Both the position numbers and the translations under genes were made by a program. 64,000 nt of DNA from Flexibacter flexilis DSM 6793. GTDB lineage: Bacteria > Bacteroidota > Bacteroidia > Cytophagales > Flexibacteraceae. Positions 63,901 through 64,000 of this stretch are shown here, in pieces. The stretch spans positions 379,854 through 443,853 of the forward strand of contig NZ_FOLE01000002.1 in NCBI RefSeq assembly GCF_900112255.1, read 5' to 3'. Position 1 is the stretch's first letter. Every line of letters starts with the position of its first letter. The notes under the pieces were generated by a model that saw nothing but the letters and a program-made list of their open reading frames with translations, was not told the origin of the DNA and did no database searches.

Positions 63901-64000
63901 TACTGGCGCGACAACAGCAGCCTCAGGTAATTACTCTTTGGTAGTAACAACAAATGGTTGTACAAGCGCACCTTCGTTTGTTGATATATTCGTAAACACA
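57905..64000 (+). CDS. Giant secreted M43 (pappalysin) metalloprotease with PKD, anchor-J-like and Ig repeats (cut by window edge)
   Basis: The frame is open to the window end, giving at least 2032 codons. It has a signal peptide (about 1-21). The catalytic domain (about 110-375) has the extended zinc motif HEIGHWLGLRH with His287, Glu288, His291 and His297, and a Met-turn ENYMDY (Met349). Four PKD domains follow (from about nt 59080, 59870, 60690 and 61480), each followed by a domain of about 180 aa resembling choice-of-anchor J. A PKD-like domain comes next (about nt 62275-62545). Then Ig-like units of 81 aa begin at nt 62546. It is surely secreted; the C-terminal sorting signal is outside the window. 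Probable role: surface or extracellular protease with adhesive repeats. Confidence 0.93.
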   Translation, partial: MRKFFLFLGTIALMGFNSWGQTSRTTKQTFTSSNVGLRSQPAKSTSQVPAAIPTPPAHRTCASVEYNNRLAQQYPQQRGTNAQFEQWISQKMQEEQTKRLANNNNTNSTQATLIKIPVIVHVIHNGQAVGTAPNISAAQIQSQIDVLNEDFRKKVGTAGYNTNVVGADMEIEFVLALRNPSGTTLAEPGIHRYNGGAASYTEATLESTIKPATSWDPTKYLNLWTVNFGGADAQTLGYAQFPNSSGLAGLNANEGVSNTDGVVIGASYFGRVGSVSAPFNKGRTATHEIGHWLGLRHIWGDASCGTDYCNDTPVHAEENYAPTSNPNGCFTHPKSNTCGTADEMFENYMDYTNDACMNIFTNDQKSRMRTVMTNSPRRAELINSTVATPAGVPVPSFTSNTDGGCAPVTITYTNTSTGSPTAYSWSFPGGTPSTSTATNPTVTYSTAGVYDVTLTATNASGSASTTSSQYVFVGNPTTYTLPASFGFEVANMPVGWLIGNPDADTTWRRIGVGAFGTSSYSAYINNYEYDGVGKIDAIYTAKYSFANATSGQLKFDVAYAAYSATSADTLLLYYSTDCGNTFTQFYKKGGNTLSTNGGVYVTSSKFLPTASQWRTETITLPTILNGKSNVMFAFVNKCDYGNNLYLDNINISTTVPAIVANFGSSSPTVCMSNTVSYYSTSTGSPTAFSWTFAGGTPSTSTSATPVVTYNTPGTYSVTMTASNASGSNTITKTNYITVLGSAVSYPLPFSETFESTTFPPTADWKVANPDADSYTWVRSTAAGGFGTSTASAMVNNYNNSVTGRKDTLYTPYIDFTGANNPNFDFDIAYAPYNATSTDTLIVLYTVDCGQSYQQLFKKGGLELSSTNATYAGSGIFLPTATQWYTLTSVASYWVNKKVKFAFVNKTGFGNQLYIDNIKAYNGTLPTAPVANFTSNKDGGCAPLAVSFTDLSTNSPTSWLWSFPGGTPSSSTAQNPSVTYSTPGIYNVTLTATNAGGSNTIKQTSYIIVGSTTPTALPLSETFEGSTFPATNWDIYNPNADTTWRKTTAVGGYGNSTSSIFIRNASNTLVGSLDGYSFPTVNLTTITSPRLMFDVAYARYSANYSDTLIVAYSADCGVTYSVLWKKGGTELSSIGVDQTATFTPTATQWKTETVSLASIATLANVKLMMINKNGYGNNLYLDNILINSSAVAIAPNALFTSNKMGGCLGTQVQFTDQSTNTPTAWAWSFPGGTPASSTAQNPLVTYNTAGSYNVVLTVSNGAGSNTITKTGYITVFSNTTTSLPITADFESTTFPPSGWLLYNPNADTTWRRTTTASGFGTSTASAMINYFGYSGGTGRLDGIMSPKVMFSGLVNPEISFDVAYARYSASSSDSLYVMASTDCGATFSTLWKKGGTELSTNGGTDLMSSFTPTAAQWRRDVVALQALKNAGIVQLALIGRNAFGNKLYLDNINIAESNCTKPVATVTPSANSICTGNIAALVLSSTIPNTTYSWTVTTTGTVTGATAGSGAGIAQTLSGVGTVTYTVTPVAGTCYGLPVSKTITVNAIPTASASATATDVCAGSAIQLNATTVAGATYTWSGPNGFTSSLQNPTIANATTAASGNYALTVTVNSCTSPVSSFDIVVSAKPTASASSTTTIACAGTTLQLNAATVANASYAWTGPNGFSSTSQNPSIANATVAASGTYSLTVTTNGCTSTASTVAITVKPLPTVTASTTTASICAGGTIQLNGSTVANASYAWTGPNGFSSTSQNPSISNATTAAAGNYALTVTVNGCTSAVSSVDVMVNAKPTASASSTTTIACAGTTLQLNAATVANASYAWTGPNGFTSTSQNPSIANATVAASGTYSLTVTTNGCTSTASTVAITVKPLPTVTASTTTASICVGGTIQLNGSTVANASYAWTGPNGFSSTSQNPSISNVTTSAAGNYALTVSVNGCTSAVSSVDVVVNAKPTASASVTNASVCAGSTIQLNAATVVNASYAWTGPNGFTSTSQNPTITGATTAASGNYSLVVTTNGCTSAPSFVDIFVNT
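62546..64000 (+). repeat. 243-bp Ig-domain repeats with a 486-bp higher-order period
   Basis: Units start at 62546, 62789, 63032, 63275, 63518 and 63761, each 243 bp (81 codons). Alternate units are more alike than neighbours: 62789-63274 and 63275-63760 form two similar 486-bp dimers. The first base of a third dimer would be 63761. The array continues past the window. Confidence 0.9.

Overview
The window reads as a chromosomal segment of a gliding or surface-active member of the Bacteroidota, most like the Cytophagales. The evidence is a gldH lipoprotein gene, a type IX secretion (T9SS) type A sorting domain, long PKD/Ig-repeat surface proteins, a TamB-like protein, a Rho with a long disordered insertion, and promoters of the Bacteroidota type (-7 box TAnnTTTG, sometimes with TTTG about 19-22 bases upstream). 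There is no prophage, insertion sequence, CRISPR array, tRNA or rRNA that I can support. Both window edges cut genes: an RSH (p)ppGpp enzyme at the left and a giant metalloprotease at the right.

Layout. 1-3.4 kb: RSH enzyme and rho, divergent. 3.5-5.3 kb: sulfide-oxidation pair (rhodanese plus persulfide dioxygenase-rhodanese fusion). 5.6-9 kb: dienelactone hydrolase-like protein, old yellow enzyme, nitroreductase and an HxlR regulator. 9.3-12.1 kb: typA, a small membrane protein, a GNAT acetyltransferase. 12.2-18.4 kb: three secreted modular proteins on the minus strand that share terminal modules. 18.5-25.2 kb: MerR/B12-type regulator, menaquinone methyltransferase, rhomboid protease, TPR hybrid histidine kinase, AraC regulator. 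25.3-30.4 kb: gldH plus a VTT-family membrane protein, crotonase, 5'-nucleotidase family enzyme, a TrpF-like protein lacking the usual catalytic motif, and a DnaQ-like exonuclease. 30.4-31.07 kb: the largest gene-free stretch, with a candidate terminated RNA and a palindromic element. 31-43 kb: tamB-like gene, HAD phosphatase, a membrane LytTR regulator with a beta-barrel-like protein and a serine hydrolase, LOG-family protein, valS. 43.3-49.2 kb: papain-like lipoprotein, ClC transporter, hypothetical secreted protein, moxR, DUF4286, gatC. 49.5-57.7 kb: thiolase, small membrane protein, then the lipid block DUF177-rpmF-plsX-fabH-accB-accC-psd, DUF3817 and a truncated hemoglobin. 57.9-64 kb: the start of an M43 metalloprotease with PKD, anchor-J-like and Ig repeats.

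Functional themes are housekeeping (translation, fatty acid and phospholipid synthesis), electrophile and sulfide detoxification, envelope biogenesis, and cell-surface display. The least ordinary parts are the three-protein surface cluster at 12.2-18.4 kb, which includes a 528-bp nearly perfect tandem duplication; the structured intergenic region at 30.6-30.9 kb; the TrpF-like protein without its catalytic motif; and the strong hairpin between fabH and accB. All assignments come from reading the sequence; none was checked by database search.
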